From an uncultured Caulobacterales bacterium (GTDB taxonomy: Bacteria; Pseudomonadota; Alphaproteobacteria; Caulobacterales; Maricaulaceae), in the NCBI GenBank assembly GCA_937929915.1, contig CALFUN010000003.1:115882-179881 (forward strand): a stretch of 64,000 nt of DNA, written 5' to 3'. How positions within the stretch are numbered: the first letter of the stretch is position 1; each line of letters opens with the position of its first letter. The notes beneath the pieces were generated by a model. It was not told where the DNA came from. It made no database searches and worked only from the letters and a program-made list of their open reading frames with translations. A program made the position numbers and the translations under genes. This document shows, one piece after another, positions 17,019 through 27,480 of this stretch.

Positions 17019-19346
17019 ATGGGATCATATCAGTCAACATTTACAATTAAACGTCTTTGGATATTCCTTGCGCTAAGTGTCGTCATTATGTTTTCAACGC
17101 TTCTTTGGATGGGGCGCGAGATATATCAAGTTGCCCCGCCCATACCCAATGCTGTGGTAACATCGTCAGGCGATTCATTATACACCAAAGACAATATCCA
17201 AAACGGTCAAAATATCTGGCAATCTACAGGCGGGATGCAACAAGGTTCCATATGGGGACATGGCAGCTATGTCGCACCTGATTGGAGTGCTGATTGGCTC
17301 CAACGCGAATCCTTAATTTTATTAGATGAAATACGCCGCAATATGCGTCTTCCTAATCTGGAAAAAGAGATAGCAGAACAAGCACACCTCGCCGCGCTGC
17401 GCAGTGAAATGCGTAGCAATACATATAATCCAGACACGGGCATCATCACCGTAAGCCTTGGCAGAGCTTTAGCGATTCGCGGCGTACAATCCCATTATGA
17501 TAAATTATTCAGAGCCCAAGGTGAGGAATATTTAAAGTTAAGACAAGACTACGCCATGCCCCTCCATGCTGTTTTAACACCAGAAGAAACGCATGATTTA
17601 TCAGCCTTTATCTTTTGGACATCGTGGAGTGCTTCAACACAGCGCCCCGGCAAGAACATTACCTATACAAGTAATTGGCCGCACGAGCCTCTGGTTGGAA
17701 ATACACCAACACCCTCCACATTACTCTGGAGCATTGTATCTTTTATTCTATTGCTCGCGGGCATTGGTGCGATTGTTTGGTATTATGCCAAGCAATATGA
17801 TATTTGGCGTGACGATATAGAACCTGAAAACGGCCTTGCGAAAACTGACTTTATTGACACGGCGACGATCACCCCATCAATGAAAGCTGTTGCAAAATAT
17901 TTTTGGCTCATTACGGCCCTATTTTGTGCGCAAGTTTTGTTAGGTATATTGACAGCACATTACGCCGTTGAAGGCCAAGGTCTTTATGGATTACCATTTG
18001 TAGATTATTTGCCATATTCCGTATCCCGAACTTGACACACGCAACTTGCCGTATATTGGATTGCGACCACATGGCTTGCGACAGGCCTATATATCGCACC
18101 ACTTATTTCGGGCAAAGATCCAAAATTCCAAGTTTTCGGAGTGAACTTTATTTTTGGCAGCCTGTTTCTCATCGTTATAGGCTCATTCATCGGAGAATGG
18201 AGCGCCATTCATAGATTCATAGAAAATATGCAGGTGAATTTCTGGTTCGGACATCAAGGCTATGAATATGTTGACCTTGGGCGTTTCTGGCAAATCTTTC
18301 TGCTTATTGGACTGCTTCTATGGGTTATTTTGGTGCTGCGGGCTTTATATCCTGCCCTGACGGAAAAAGTGCTGGGAACATCTATGTTTTCGCCCAATTC
18401 TCGTAAACATTTATTGCTGCTATTGGCTATAGCTACAATCTGTATTGGGTTATTATATGGTGCAGGATTAATGTGGGGGCAACACACCCATATTTCCGTC
18501 ATGAATTATTGGAGATGGTGGATTGTCCATCTTTGGGTTGAAGGCGTCTTTGAAGTTTTCGCTACAACATTGTTATCTGTGCTGTTTATTCATATGGGGT
18601 TGCTGCGTGTGCGCACGGCAATTACAATGATCCTATTTGCCACAATTATCTTTTTAATTGGCGGAGTTCTGGGAACCTTTCACCATTTATATTTTAGCGG
18701 AACGCCCACATCCGTTATTGCAATCGGCGCAACTTTTTCAGCTCTAGAGGTCGTCCCGCTCGTAGTTATTGGTTTCGAAGTCTATAATCACTCAAAAATC
18801 GAGCAACAAACGGAGTGGGAGAAAAACTATCACTGGCCCTTTATGTTTTTCGGAGCCGTGATGTTTTGGAACCTTGTCGGCGCAGGCATATTTGGCTTTA
18901 TGGTAAATCCGCCTATTGCGCTTTATTATATGCAAGGCATGAACCTAACAGCTAACCACGCCCATACATCTTTATTCGGTGTTTATGGCATGTTAGCGAT
19001 TGGCCTTATCCTTTATTGTATGAGAGGGCTGACGGATTTGGAAAATTGGAATAATAAATTACTCAAAATAAGTTTTTGGACGTTAAATATTGGCCTTGGC
19101 ATGATGGCCTTTTTATCCTTATTGCCCCAAGGAATTTTGCAAACAATCGCTAGCGTTAATCACAGCTATGCCTATGCGCGCTCGGCTGAATTTATCCATT
19201 CACCAATTATGGAGGGATTAGTTTGGATGCGCGTTCCGGGTGATGTTGTATTTAGTGTCGGCGTCTTTAGTTTTGCAGCTTTTGTGTATCAAGCTTTTCG
19301 CAAGAGCGCGGCAAAATCTAAGGCACTCCGTAAGGTAGACGTTTAA
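17019..19346 (+). pseudogene. norB: Quinol-type nitric oxide reductase NorB (qNOR) with a single in-frame UGA at 18033-18035
   Basis: 17019-18035 encodes the N-terminal part ending ...LPYSVSRT*, and the same frame continues HTQLAVYWIATTWLATGLYIAPLISGKDPKF... through the ORF at 18141-19346. 2328 nt = 776 codons, one internal TGA where the family has Trp (SRT-W-HTQLA). Confidence 0.9.
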
Positions 19347-19619
19347 ACATCCCGTTTCTGTTGTACGGGGGCGGCGTCTTTAGCAACATCCATTACTTAA
19401 GTCTTGAACCTGAAAATCTCTGTTCATTACTGAGCAGCCCATGATTTTTCTAAAAAACCACTCTGCCGCAAAGATCGTTGGAGCCGTCTGTGTTCAGACA
19501 AGATTATGATACCCGACGCTTCATTATATAGTTTGAGGCTTCTTTATTATAAAACTCGTTTAAATTGCCTGTCTGATTCATAATATCTGCAACAGGCCGA
19601 AGGCCTATTTACGAATAAA

Positions 19620-20318
19620 ATGCGAGTCACCATGAAAAAAAATGCTGAATTTGACCTACGCGCGAGCGTTATGAATCAAGATAATGAATGGCTGCCCTCA
19701 CCAATGCCGGGCGTGCATAGAAAAATGCTAGACCGTATTGGCGATGAAGTCGCGCGCGCGACAACGATTGTTCGCTATGCCCCCGGCAGTCAGTTTTCTG
19801 CACACACACATACAGGCGGCGAAGAATTTATTGTCTTAGAGGGCGTATTTCAAGATCAATCTGGAGACTTCCCAGTCGGCAGTTATGTGCGCAATCCGCC
19901 AGAATCCTCTCATACCCCCAGCTCAAAACCCGGCTGCGTTATCTTTGTCAAGCTCTGGCAATTTGATATGGAAGACAGAACATCTGTTCACTTAAATATG
20001 AATGACCTTGAGCTATCACCTGACACAACGCGCCCTGGTGTTAAAACGGGAGCTATATATTCTGACCATAGAGAAGATGTGCGTCTTGAAGCTTGGGACT
20101 CTGGCACAACAACAACGATTGAGACAGATGGCGGAGCAGAGATTTTAATTTTATCTGGTTCATTATCTGAAAACGGCGAAACATTACAGCAGCATGATTG
20201 GTTACGCCTGCCCGATGGTTACACAGCCGTACTGAAAGCTGGCGAAGCCGGCGTTAAAATCTGGGTAAAAACAGGACACTTAAAATATGTGATCGACCCT
20301 GCTGATTTACTCCATTAG
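19620..20318 (+). CDS. ChrR-like cupin-domain protein
   Basis: MPGVHRKMLDRIGDEVARATTIVRYAPGSQFSAHTHTGGEEFIVLEGVF. Confidence 0.82.
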   Translation: MRVTMKKNAEFDLRASVMNQDNEWLPSPMPGVHRKMLDRIGDEVARATTIVRYAPGSQFSAHTHTGGEEFIVLEGVFQDQSGDFPVGSYVRNPPESSHTPSSKPGCVIFVKLWQFDMEDRTSVHLNMNDLELSPDTTRPGVKTGAIYSDHREDVRLEAWDSGTTTTIETDGGAEILILSGSLSENGETLQQHDWLRLPDGYTAVLKAGEAGVKIWVKTGHLKYVIDPADLLH

Positions 20319-20320
20319 GC

Positions 20321-21388
20321 ATGTCATCTGATGTCCTCATTATTGGCGCTGGCATAAGTGGTTTGTCAGCAGCAAAATATTTACACGCCCAAAACCGAAG
20401 TTTTAAAATCATTGAAGCTCGCGAGCGTATAGGCGGCCGAATTTATAGTATTCAATGCGGGCAAGCTTACCTTGATGCGGGGCCAGCTTGGGTCTGGCCA
20501 CGTTATCAACCTGAAATCCGCAAGCTGATAACGCAGTATAAAATCGACACGCTTGCGCAATATGAAGATGGCGATTTTCTCCTCGAACGCGCCCATGAAA
20601 CACGGCGCGGTGCATTTCCTAACCGTTATGATGATGCCTTACGGCTCAAAGACGGCATGCAAGCGCTCACCACGGCAATCGCAGCTGATCTGCCCGAAGA
20701 TAGTCTTGAGCTAAAACAGGCTGTAAATTCCGTCAAAATTGCCGAGGATATTACACTCAAGACAACCGCAAATACCTCATTTTCGGCAAAAGCGCTTGTC
20801 TCTACTATCCCCGGGCCATTGCTACAGAATTGTAAATTCACGCCTGCTTTGCCAAATACGTTGACAGAAGCTTTAGAATGTTGGCCCACATGGATGGCCG
20901 CCCACGCCAAAGTCCTTATATGTTATGAGCGCCCCTTTTGGCGTGATGACGGCCTGTCTGGGTCTGCGGTTAGCCATGTCGGGCCGCTGCTTGAAATTGC
21001 AGATCAAAGTGATGATGCGAAAGGTCTATACGCATTATTCGCCTTTATAGCCTGGCCATGTACAGTTCGCCAAGCTCGCGCAGATAATTTGGAACAAGAC
21101 TGCATAGATCATCTGGTCAGGCTATTTGGCCCAGACGCCGCAACCCCGAAACATGTGCATATACAGGATTGGGCGCAAGAAAAATTCACGGCCGCGGAAA
21201 ATGACCTTATCGAAACACGCTCTCACCCCCCTTATGGCGAACCGCTTCTTAGCCAAGGTTGGTTTGACAATCGTGTATTTTTTGCAGGCACTGAAACAAG
21301 CGCCGAGCATGGCGGCCTTATAGAAGGCGCCATTGTCGCGGGCCAACGCGCAGCCAGACAAGCGATTAATAGCTTAGAGGAACGATAG
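20321..21388 (+). CDS. Flavin-dependent amine oxidase family protein
   Basis: VLIIGAGISGLSAAKYL FAD-binding motif; C-terminal FFAGTETSAEHGGLIEGAIVAGQRAA. Confidence 0.9.
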   Translation: MSSDVLIIGAGISGLSAAKYLHAQNRSFKIIEARERIGGRIYSIQCGQAYLDAGPAWVWPRYQPEIRKLITQYKIDTLAQYEDGDFLLERAHETRRGAFPNRYDDALRLKDGMQALTTAIAADLPEDSLELKQAVNSVKIAEDITLKTTANTSFSAKALVSTIPGPLLQNCKFTPALPNTLTEALECWPTWMAAHAKVLICYERPFWRDDGLSGSAVSHVGPLLEIADQSDDAKGLYALFAFIAWPCTVRQARADNLEQDCIDHLVRLFGPDAATPKHVHIQDWAQEKFTAAENDLIETRSHPPYGEPLLSQGWFDNRVFFAGTETSAEHGGLIEGAIVAGQRAARQAINSLEER

Positions 21389-21462
21389 CGCCGTAGCCTC
21401 TTTATTTTATTTACGCCGTTCTACGAATAGCTCGAACAAATCTCGCCTTACACTCCCAAAAT

Positions 21463-21495
21463 AAAAGCCATGACCGAAATTCGGCCATGACTTTT
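21463..21495. terminator. Bidirectional intrinsic terminator between convergent genes
   Basis: AAAAGCCATGACCGAA-ATTCGGCCATGACTTTT hairpin with A/T tails on both sides. Confidence 0.75.
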
Positions 21496-21514
21496 ATGCG
21501 CCCATTAAACGAAT

Positions 21515-22465
21515 TTATTTTTTCACGCGCTTGGATAGGAAACTATCAATCTTATCTGCAATAAGCTCGACATCCTCTTCGAGCGCAAAATGCCCCGTAT
21601 CCAGAATATTATAATCTAAATCTTTCACATCACGCTTAAATGGCTCGGCGCCAGATTCTGGGAAAAACGCGTCATTTTTTGCCCAAACGAGTAAGACAGG
21701 CGGCTGATATGTTTTTAAGTAATTCTGCCATTGAGGATATTGAGCGACATTATTACGGTAATCATAAAACAGCCCCAGTTGCATGTCATATTGTCCTGGT
21801 CGCGATAAAGCCTGATAATCTAGCAGCCAATTATCTGGCAAGATAGCCTCTGAATTACGTGTGCCGTGCGTATATTGCCATTTAAGCCCCCCCAGTCCAA
21901 ACACATTACTGGCTATGGTTTGTTCTAATGCCTTATTACCTCGCCCAGTTTCCCAGAGCTTCATAATCGGCGCCCATGTCTCTTTATTTAACCCCGCTTC
22001 GTAAAGATTGCCATTTTGAATAATGAGCGATTCTACGCGTTTTGGATGTTTGGTCGCAATTCGCATACCCACAGGGGCGCCATAATCATGTAAGAAAAGG
22101 GAGTATTTTTTAATACCCTTTTGCTTGAGGAATTTATCGATCGTACCCGCAATTTTATCAAAGGAATATTCATAAGCCTCTGGAGATGGAAAATCACTTG
22201 CACCGAAACCTGGGTAATCAGGTGCAATCAAATGATATTCGTCACTTAATTCCGCAATTAGCTCCCGGTATTGATGCGATGAACTTGGAAAGCCATGCAG
22301 TAAAACCAATGTCGGATTATCTGGATTACCCGCCTCGCGGTAGAATATCTTAACATCATCGACCTTTTCATACCCATATATAGGCGGGGCGGCGGTAGCG
22401 ATACTATTAACCGAAACGGTCATAAGTAAAGCACAACATGCCATTTTCAAACTCGATTTAAACAT
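21515..22465 (-). CDS. Alpha/beta hydrolase with signal peptide (epoxide hydrolase/haloalkane dehalogenase-like)
   Basis: LVLLHGFPSSSHQYRELI, FLHDYGAPVGMRIA, GHFALEE. Confidence 0.9.
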   Translation of the reverse strand: MFKSSLKMACCALLMTVSVNSIATAAPPIYGYEKVDDVKIFYREAGNPDNPTLVLLHGFPSSSHQYRELIAELSDEYHLIAPDYPGFGASDFPSPEAYEYSFDKIAGTIDKFLKQKGIKKYSLFLHDYGAPVGMRIATKHPKRVESLIIQNGNLYEAGLNKETWAPIMKLWETGRGNKALEQTIASNVFGLGGLKWQYTHGTRNSEAILPDNWLLDYQALSRPGQYDMQLGLFYDYRNNVAQYPQWQNYLKTYQPPVLLVWAKNDAFFPESGAEPFKRDVKDLDYNILDTGHFALEEDVELIADKIDSFLSKRVKK

Positions 22466-22766
22466 AGACCCGCTCCGTGGTTATGGGGTGTTTTTTTGAA
22501 AGGCTAACATCATAACCATTACTTTGCCTTAGAATGAATAGGCTTTGGGATGAATATGTTGCGCCATGCTAAAACTCTATACGCAGCCTAACTTAGATAT
22601 ATTCCAAACAATCGGGCTTATCATCTTTTTGCGAATATCATGAGGACTGAGCGCCTCGTATCGAGCTAAGGTTTTAGAGATAATTTTGCCTGCAGCCAAT
22701 TTTAACGTGGGCGGACGTCAGCACGCACATAGCAACGCTTTAAACCTTAAAAAACAAATAGAACGG

Positions 22767-25025
22767 TTATTCTTCGTCCAATAGAAAATCTGGCACATCG
22801 GAATAACGTGCCCGCAAGATTTTTGCACGTGCATCCATGCGTTGATACTCTTTCGTATATTCAGGATGGTCTTTCAGGGCTAAAAACACAGGTGTTTTGA
22901 GAATATCTATAAAAATCAATTCCTCATCATTCGCCTGCTTTAACAATGACATAGCCCCATCCATATCACCTTGCAGGATATGGAATCCTATTCCGCCAAT
23001 ATATTCTGGAGACACCTGATAGTCGGTGTCTTTATAACCTTCAAAAAATGTGATAAGTTTATCTAGAGTTTTTTCAGCAAGCGGATCATTATGCTTCCGT
23101 AAAACATCGACCTCAACAATAACTCTAATAAGATCTGTCAAAGCTATTTTGTAGTCATCTTGATATAAGTTTGTCGTAGTTTGACGTTTTTTGATATAAT
23201 TATATAAAGGCTCACTCTCCCCCATAACGTAATGCACTTGTAGAGTCGCATAATATTCAGGTAAAGTCGCTGTATATCGCTTAATTAATGCTTCATCTCC
23301 ATCAAGTGCGGCAGCATAGGCCCGCAGCGTATCAATAGGGGCATATTGTAAAGCAATTTTATAATTCCCTAAACGTTTGTGAAATTGAAAAAGGTTATAC
23401 TTTGCCGAATAACTACCAGGCTGCTCCGCTAAAACATCATTTAAAAGAATAACCGCTTGCTCCATATCCATTGAATAAAGCAGGATACGCGCTAAGGCCG
23501 TTTTGGCAATGACACTATCTGGGTTCCAACGGACATTACGGTTGGCGATCGTATTGGCAGAAGCTATATCGTTTGACTGAAAATGAGCCCAGCTTAAACC
23601 CGCCATAATTTCAGGAGAAACAGGATCAATTTTCAAAGCATCTTCATAGGCCGCAATTTCTGCTTCCGGAAGCCCTGAATCAATAAATGCATAGGCCCGT
23701 TCTTTATAGGCGAGTGCGTAATTTGGATTGGCTGCGATTGCACGGTCAAATAAACTAACGGCTTGCTCAAAATTATAATCTTCCCCGTCAACAGGCAATA
23801 ACATTCCTTCGGCCGTTAAGGCTTCAGGCGTGTTTGGGCCTAGAACTTTCATTTGCCGTACAATTTTTTTCATTTCAGGCACGCTAACATCAATAGAAAA
23901 CCCCGCATATATCCAGCCTGCCCAATAGCTATCAAACAAGCGCGCATAGCCGGGCATATATTCGGGTTCATTCGCAATCACATCTCGGAACAATTTTATC
24001 GCTTGTTCAATGTCTTTTTTGCTGCCTTTTTCTAGAAGTTCTTGACCTTCAGAAAACCGCGCATATGATTCAGCCGAAATTATTGTCGGTGAAAAAGAAC
24101 TGGCCGACGCCCCCATAACATTGGCGACATTTAATGAGACATTTTTTGCAACATTAATCTGTGCTTGCCGAATATCCGTTGTTAAAACAGGGACATCATA
24201 GCGCTTGGCCCATAGCACATTTTCATTCTCGGATTCGATAAGTTGAACCGATACTGATAATACGCCGTCATGCAATTCACATATATTCTCAACGCGGTAA
24301 TCAATCTGTAACGCCTCTATCAATTCAGACGAAGAGAGGTCTTTTCGGCCCAGTGAAAAAGACGCTTGGCGCGAAACAACATTCATACCTTGCACAGCCC
24401 CCAAGAAAGAAATCGTTTCTTCCGCAACACCCACAGAAAACTTGGTCGTATCCAATGTTGGATCTTCAAATTTTGCGGGAAAAACAGCGATGGAGCGCCG
24501 GTTAATAGGCCTTTCGCTATCAGTGACATCGTTTGAAACCACTTTTGGTGGGTTCACAGAAGTCGTTTGATTAAAATGGTAGCCAATGAGAAATACGCTC
24601 ACTGCCCCAATAAATAAGATAGCGATTAAGCTTTTATTATGAAGGCCATATTTTGCGGCCTCAACATTATCGTCAGCTTTATCCTCATTTTTTTCAACTA
24701 GAAGCGGGCAAACTTCCATTGTTTCAACGGCCCCAACAAATTTGAAGCCTTGATGAGTATAGGTTTTGATAAATTTTTGGCGTTTTCCATCATCGCCAAT
24801 GACTTTACGCGCAGAGCGAATACGGCTGTCGACCGCGCTTTGAGAAATGTTGCGTCCCTGCCAGACATATTCGACAATATCGTCGCGTGACACCATTTCT
24901 CCGTGGCGGCTAACGAGCAATTCAAGTAAAGATAAAACCTGAGGCTCAACCTTTACTCTTACACCGTTATTGCGAAGTACAGCACGCTGAATATCGAGCT
25001 GATATGTGTCAAATTCAAATATCAT
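22767..25025 (-). CDS. CadC/ToxR-like winged-helix transmembrane regulator with TPR region
   Basis: N-terminal OmpR-like wHTH (VKVEPQVLSLLELLVSRHGEMVSRDDIVEYVWQG), central TM, C-terminal TPR-like repeats. Confidence 0.88.
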   Translation of the reverse strand: MIFEFDTYQLDIQRAVLRNNGVRVKVEPQVLSLLELLVSRHGEMVSRDDIVEYVWQGRNISQSAVDSRIRSARKVIGDDGKRQKFIKTYTHQGFKFVGAVETMEVCPLLVEKNEDKADDNVEAAKYGLHNKSLIAILFIGAVSVFLIGYHFNQTTSVNPPKVVSNDVTDSERPINRRSIAVFPAKFEDPTLDTTKFSVGVAEETISFLGAVQGMNVVSRQASFSLGRKDLSSSELIEALQIDYRVENICELHDGVLSVSVQLIESENENVLWAKRYDVPVLTTDIRQAQINVAKNVSLNVANVMGASASSFSPTIISAESYARFSEGQELLEKGSKKDIEQAIKLFRDVIANEPEYMPGYARLFDSYWAGWIYAGFSIDVSVPEMKKIVRQMKVLGPNTPEALTAEGMLLPVDGEDYNFEQAVSLFDRAIAANPNYALAYKERAYAFIDSGLPEAEIAAYEDALKIDPVSPEIMAGLSWAHFQSNDIASANTIANRNVRWNPDSVIAKTALARILLYSMDMEQAVILLNDVLAEQPGSYSAKYNLFQFHKRLGNYKIALQYAPIDTLRAYAAALDGDEALIKRYTATLPEYYATLQVHYVMGESEPLYNYIKKRQTTTNLYQDDYKIALTDLIRVIVEVDVLRKHNDPLAEKTLDKLITFFEGYKDTDYQVSPEYIGGIGFHILQGDMDGAMSLLKQANDEELIFIDILKTPVFLALKDHPEYTKEYQRMDARAKILRARYSDVPDFLLDEE

Positions 25026-25504
25026 AAATCAACTGATACTCACGCAACACCGTAGATAACTCTGTTTTTCCATATACATTAAAAACACCCATAAGAATCA
25101 TGTAACACAGTTACCTGTATAGTTTTTACATAATCTTGCACTATTTCATAAAACATGTCGATTCTTTACACGATAACACAAAAATACCCCCTCAGACACA
25201 TATATAGCTCTATTTTGACCTGTAGAATAGGACATTTTGTCTTGTTTTTCCAAGGAATATGACTGCAGTCAAAAATAAATACTTAAAATATTTATATAAA
25301 AATTATTAAATAACAGTGTCTTAACACCTGTAGAATTCTGCAGAACACTGCATGCAGCATTCTGGACTATTCTAGGTTTGAAATAGCAATTAAATAAGCG
25401 GTAGTTTCCATCAACAACAAAAAAATTCATGTGCAGACTAGGAACGGCTCACAAACAGACAAGAGCTATCATATCAAACAGCACAGAACACGGAGACTAT
25501 AAAA

Positions 25505-26347
25505 TTGACCAACACTAATAAAATACAAAGTAGCAAAATTGGATTGGCCGCAATTATAGCCTTCACCTTATCTACATCTGCATGTGCCGAAAATCAAACA
25601 CCTAAAACAGCGGCCACGACTGCAAAAAACAACATCCAAGTCGCCGCCGCCATGACACCACCTCTTAATGATGGCCTTCCCAATCCAGGCATGCAAATAG
25701 AGCCAGGCAATACAGCCGTTGTTATCACAGACCCCCAGAATGACTTTCTATCTCCAGAGGGTGTAACATGGGGCGTTGTTGGCAAAAGCGTTACAACGAA
25801 CGGAACCGTTAAAAATCTTGAAGCTCTTTTCAAAACGGCCGGTGAATTGGATATGCCCGTTTTCGTATCCCCTCATTACTATTTCGCGCATGATCACCGC
25901 TGGAAATTTGAAGGCGCGCTTGAAACCCTTATGCATTCAATCAATATGTTTGACCGCAATGGTCAGTTAAATTTGGCCAATTTTGAAGGATCAGGTGCCG
26001 ATTGGTTAGACCTTTACAAGCCTTATATTACGAACGGTAAAACAGTCGTAACAAGCCCGCACAAGGTCTATGGCCCAGAGACAAATGACCTTGTGTTGCA
26101 GCTACGCAAAGCTGGAATTTCAAAAGTTATTCTCGCTGGCATGTCATCTAACCTTTGCACCGAATCGCATATGCGCGAGCTCATTGAGCAAGGCTTCGAA
26201 GTTCAAGTTGTGACGGATGCCACTGCAGGCGCGATTACAGAACATTATGATGGCTACGCATCTTCCTTAGTGAATTTTCGTTTCATAGCCAGTCAAATTG
26301 ACACGACCCAAAACACTGTCGCTGCCATGAGGCTTGCCTATAAATAA
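25505..26347 (+). CDS. Isochorismatase-like cysteine hydrolase, exported (copy 1)
   Basis: TAVVITDPQNDFLSPEGVTWG, ILAGMSSNLCTESHMRELIEQGFEV, lipoprotein-like N-terminus. Confidence 0.9.
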   Translation: MTNTNKIQSSKIGLAAIIAFTLSTSACAENQTPKTAATTAKNNIQVAAAMTPPLNDGLPNPGMQIEPGNTAVVITDPQNDFLSPEGVTWGVVGKSVTTNGTVKNLEALFKTAGELDMPVFVSPHYYFAHDHRWKFEGALETLMHSINMFDRNGQLNLANFEGSGADWLDLYKPYITNGKTVVTSPHKVYGPETNDLVLQLRKAGISKVILAGMSSNLCTESHMRELIEQGFEVQVVTDATAGAITEHYDGYASSLVNFRFIASQIDTTQNTVAAMRLAYK

Positions 26348-26422
26348 CATAACAGACCTACCGTGTTTAACGGCCACCTTCCCCCCCACTAGCCCGCCTA
26401 CCAACCCCTATGGAGAGACATT

Positions 26423-27358
26423 ATGCAGCCCGTCATTATCAGTAATTTAGATGTAGAGCCGTCGTCATTTTCAACGCCGCCCGTCAAAAGAATCCCTATG
26501 CTAAAAGCAGTCCCCCCTGTCTCTTTGGTGAACAATATTTCAAATTTAAAACGCGAAACACAAAAAGTGATGATCCGTGTCTTTGAAGGGGATAAAGAAC
26601 CCGATCAAAAATTCTTCACAGATGGATATGACAAGCTTATCATTCCATTTTCACAACTCGAGCTTATATATTCTACGCTTGGGAACCCAGCCAAACTCAA
26701 ACTGTCTCCAGGTCAAGCCTTCTTTATTCCAGCAACAGATGCCAATATCGTTCTAAGTTTAATTTCAGGAGATGAATATTTAATTGTCGATATTTGCAGC
26801 AAGTTGAGACATTCACTTTGCGACGTAAATGATACCGCCATGCTACGTATGATGGCGCGCGCAACATTGCTCTGCAATACGCAACATCTATTATCCTTTG
26901 CCCAAACAGCTCGGCGGTTGATGATGTCTTCAATGCCAAAACAAGAGCGCACCGTAGAAGCTCTGGGCATTATCGCCGTAACAGAAGCGCTTATCGGCAT
27001 CAAAGATCGCGCCAAGCAAAGCGCAACATTAACAGCCGCGAAGATAGAAAAAGTCGATAATTACGTGCGTGACAATATCGAAAGAAATTTATGCTTACAG
27101 GAATTGGCCGAGATTTGCGGATTATCAACGCATTACTTTGCACGCTCGTTCAAATCCGCGACAGGGAAAACACCTTACCAGTATATCCTTGATCGGCGCA
27201 TAGCCCTGGCTCGGCGTCTATTGGCAGATACGCAAGCCTCGATTGCGAGCATAGCTTATGATGTTGGATTTTCCTCACAGTCTCATATGACCGATTTATT
27301 TCGTAAAATCTTAGGCACCACACCAGGTCGTTACAGAACGGACAGAAAAAAAGCCTAA
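26423..27358 (+). CDS. AraC-family transcriptional regulator
   Basis: C-terminal double HTH: LCLQELAEICGLSTHYFARSFKSATGKTPYQYIL...IASIAYDVGFSSQSHMTDLFRKILGTTPGRYR. Confidence 0.93.
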   Translation: MQPVIISNLDVEPSSFSTPPVKRIPMLKAVPPVSLVNNISNLKRETQKVMIRVFEGDKEPDQKFFTDGYDKLIIPFSQLELIYSTLGNPAKLKLSPGQAFFIPATDANIVLSLISGDEYLIVDICSKLRHSLCDVNDTAMLRMMARATLLCNTQHLLSFAQTARRLMMSSMPKQERTVEALGIIAVTEALIGIKDRAKQSATLTAAKIEKVDNYVRDNIERNLCLQELAEICGLSTHYFARSFKSATGKTPYQYILDRRIALARRLLADTQASIASIAYDVGFSSQSHMTDLFRKILGTTPGRYRTDRKKA

Positions 27359-27382
27359 AGCCCGCAAAACATTATACATCAT

Positions 27383-27429
27383 ACGCGCAGTCTCTAACTT
27401 TAGCCCCCCAAAAAAAAGAGACTGCGCGT
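27383..27429 (+). other. Perfect 13-bp stem hairpin with C-rich loop upstream of dps
   Basis: ACGCGCAGTCTCT (27383-27395) / AGAGACTGCGCGT (27417-27429), loop AACTTTAGCCCCCCAAAAAAA. Confidence 0.7.
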
Positions 27430-27480
27430 TAAACAATGTGTTTTTCATAAACCTCATTAGGTAATTTTAAGAGCCCTTCA

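Noticed and set aside
17019-19346. UGA in norB as a selenocysteine codon or genome-wide UGA=Trp code
   Set aside because: The family residue is Trp, not Cys/Sec, and many neighbouring genes terminate at UGA; nonsense mutation, read error or leaky readthrough is more likely.
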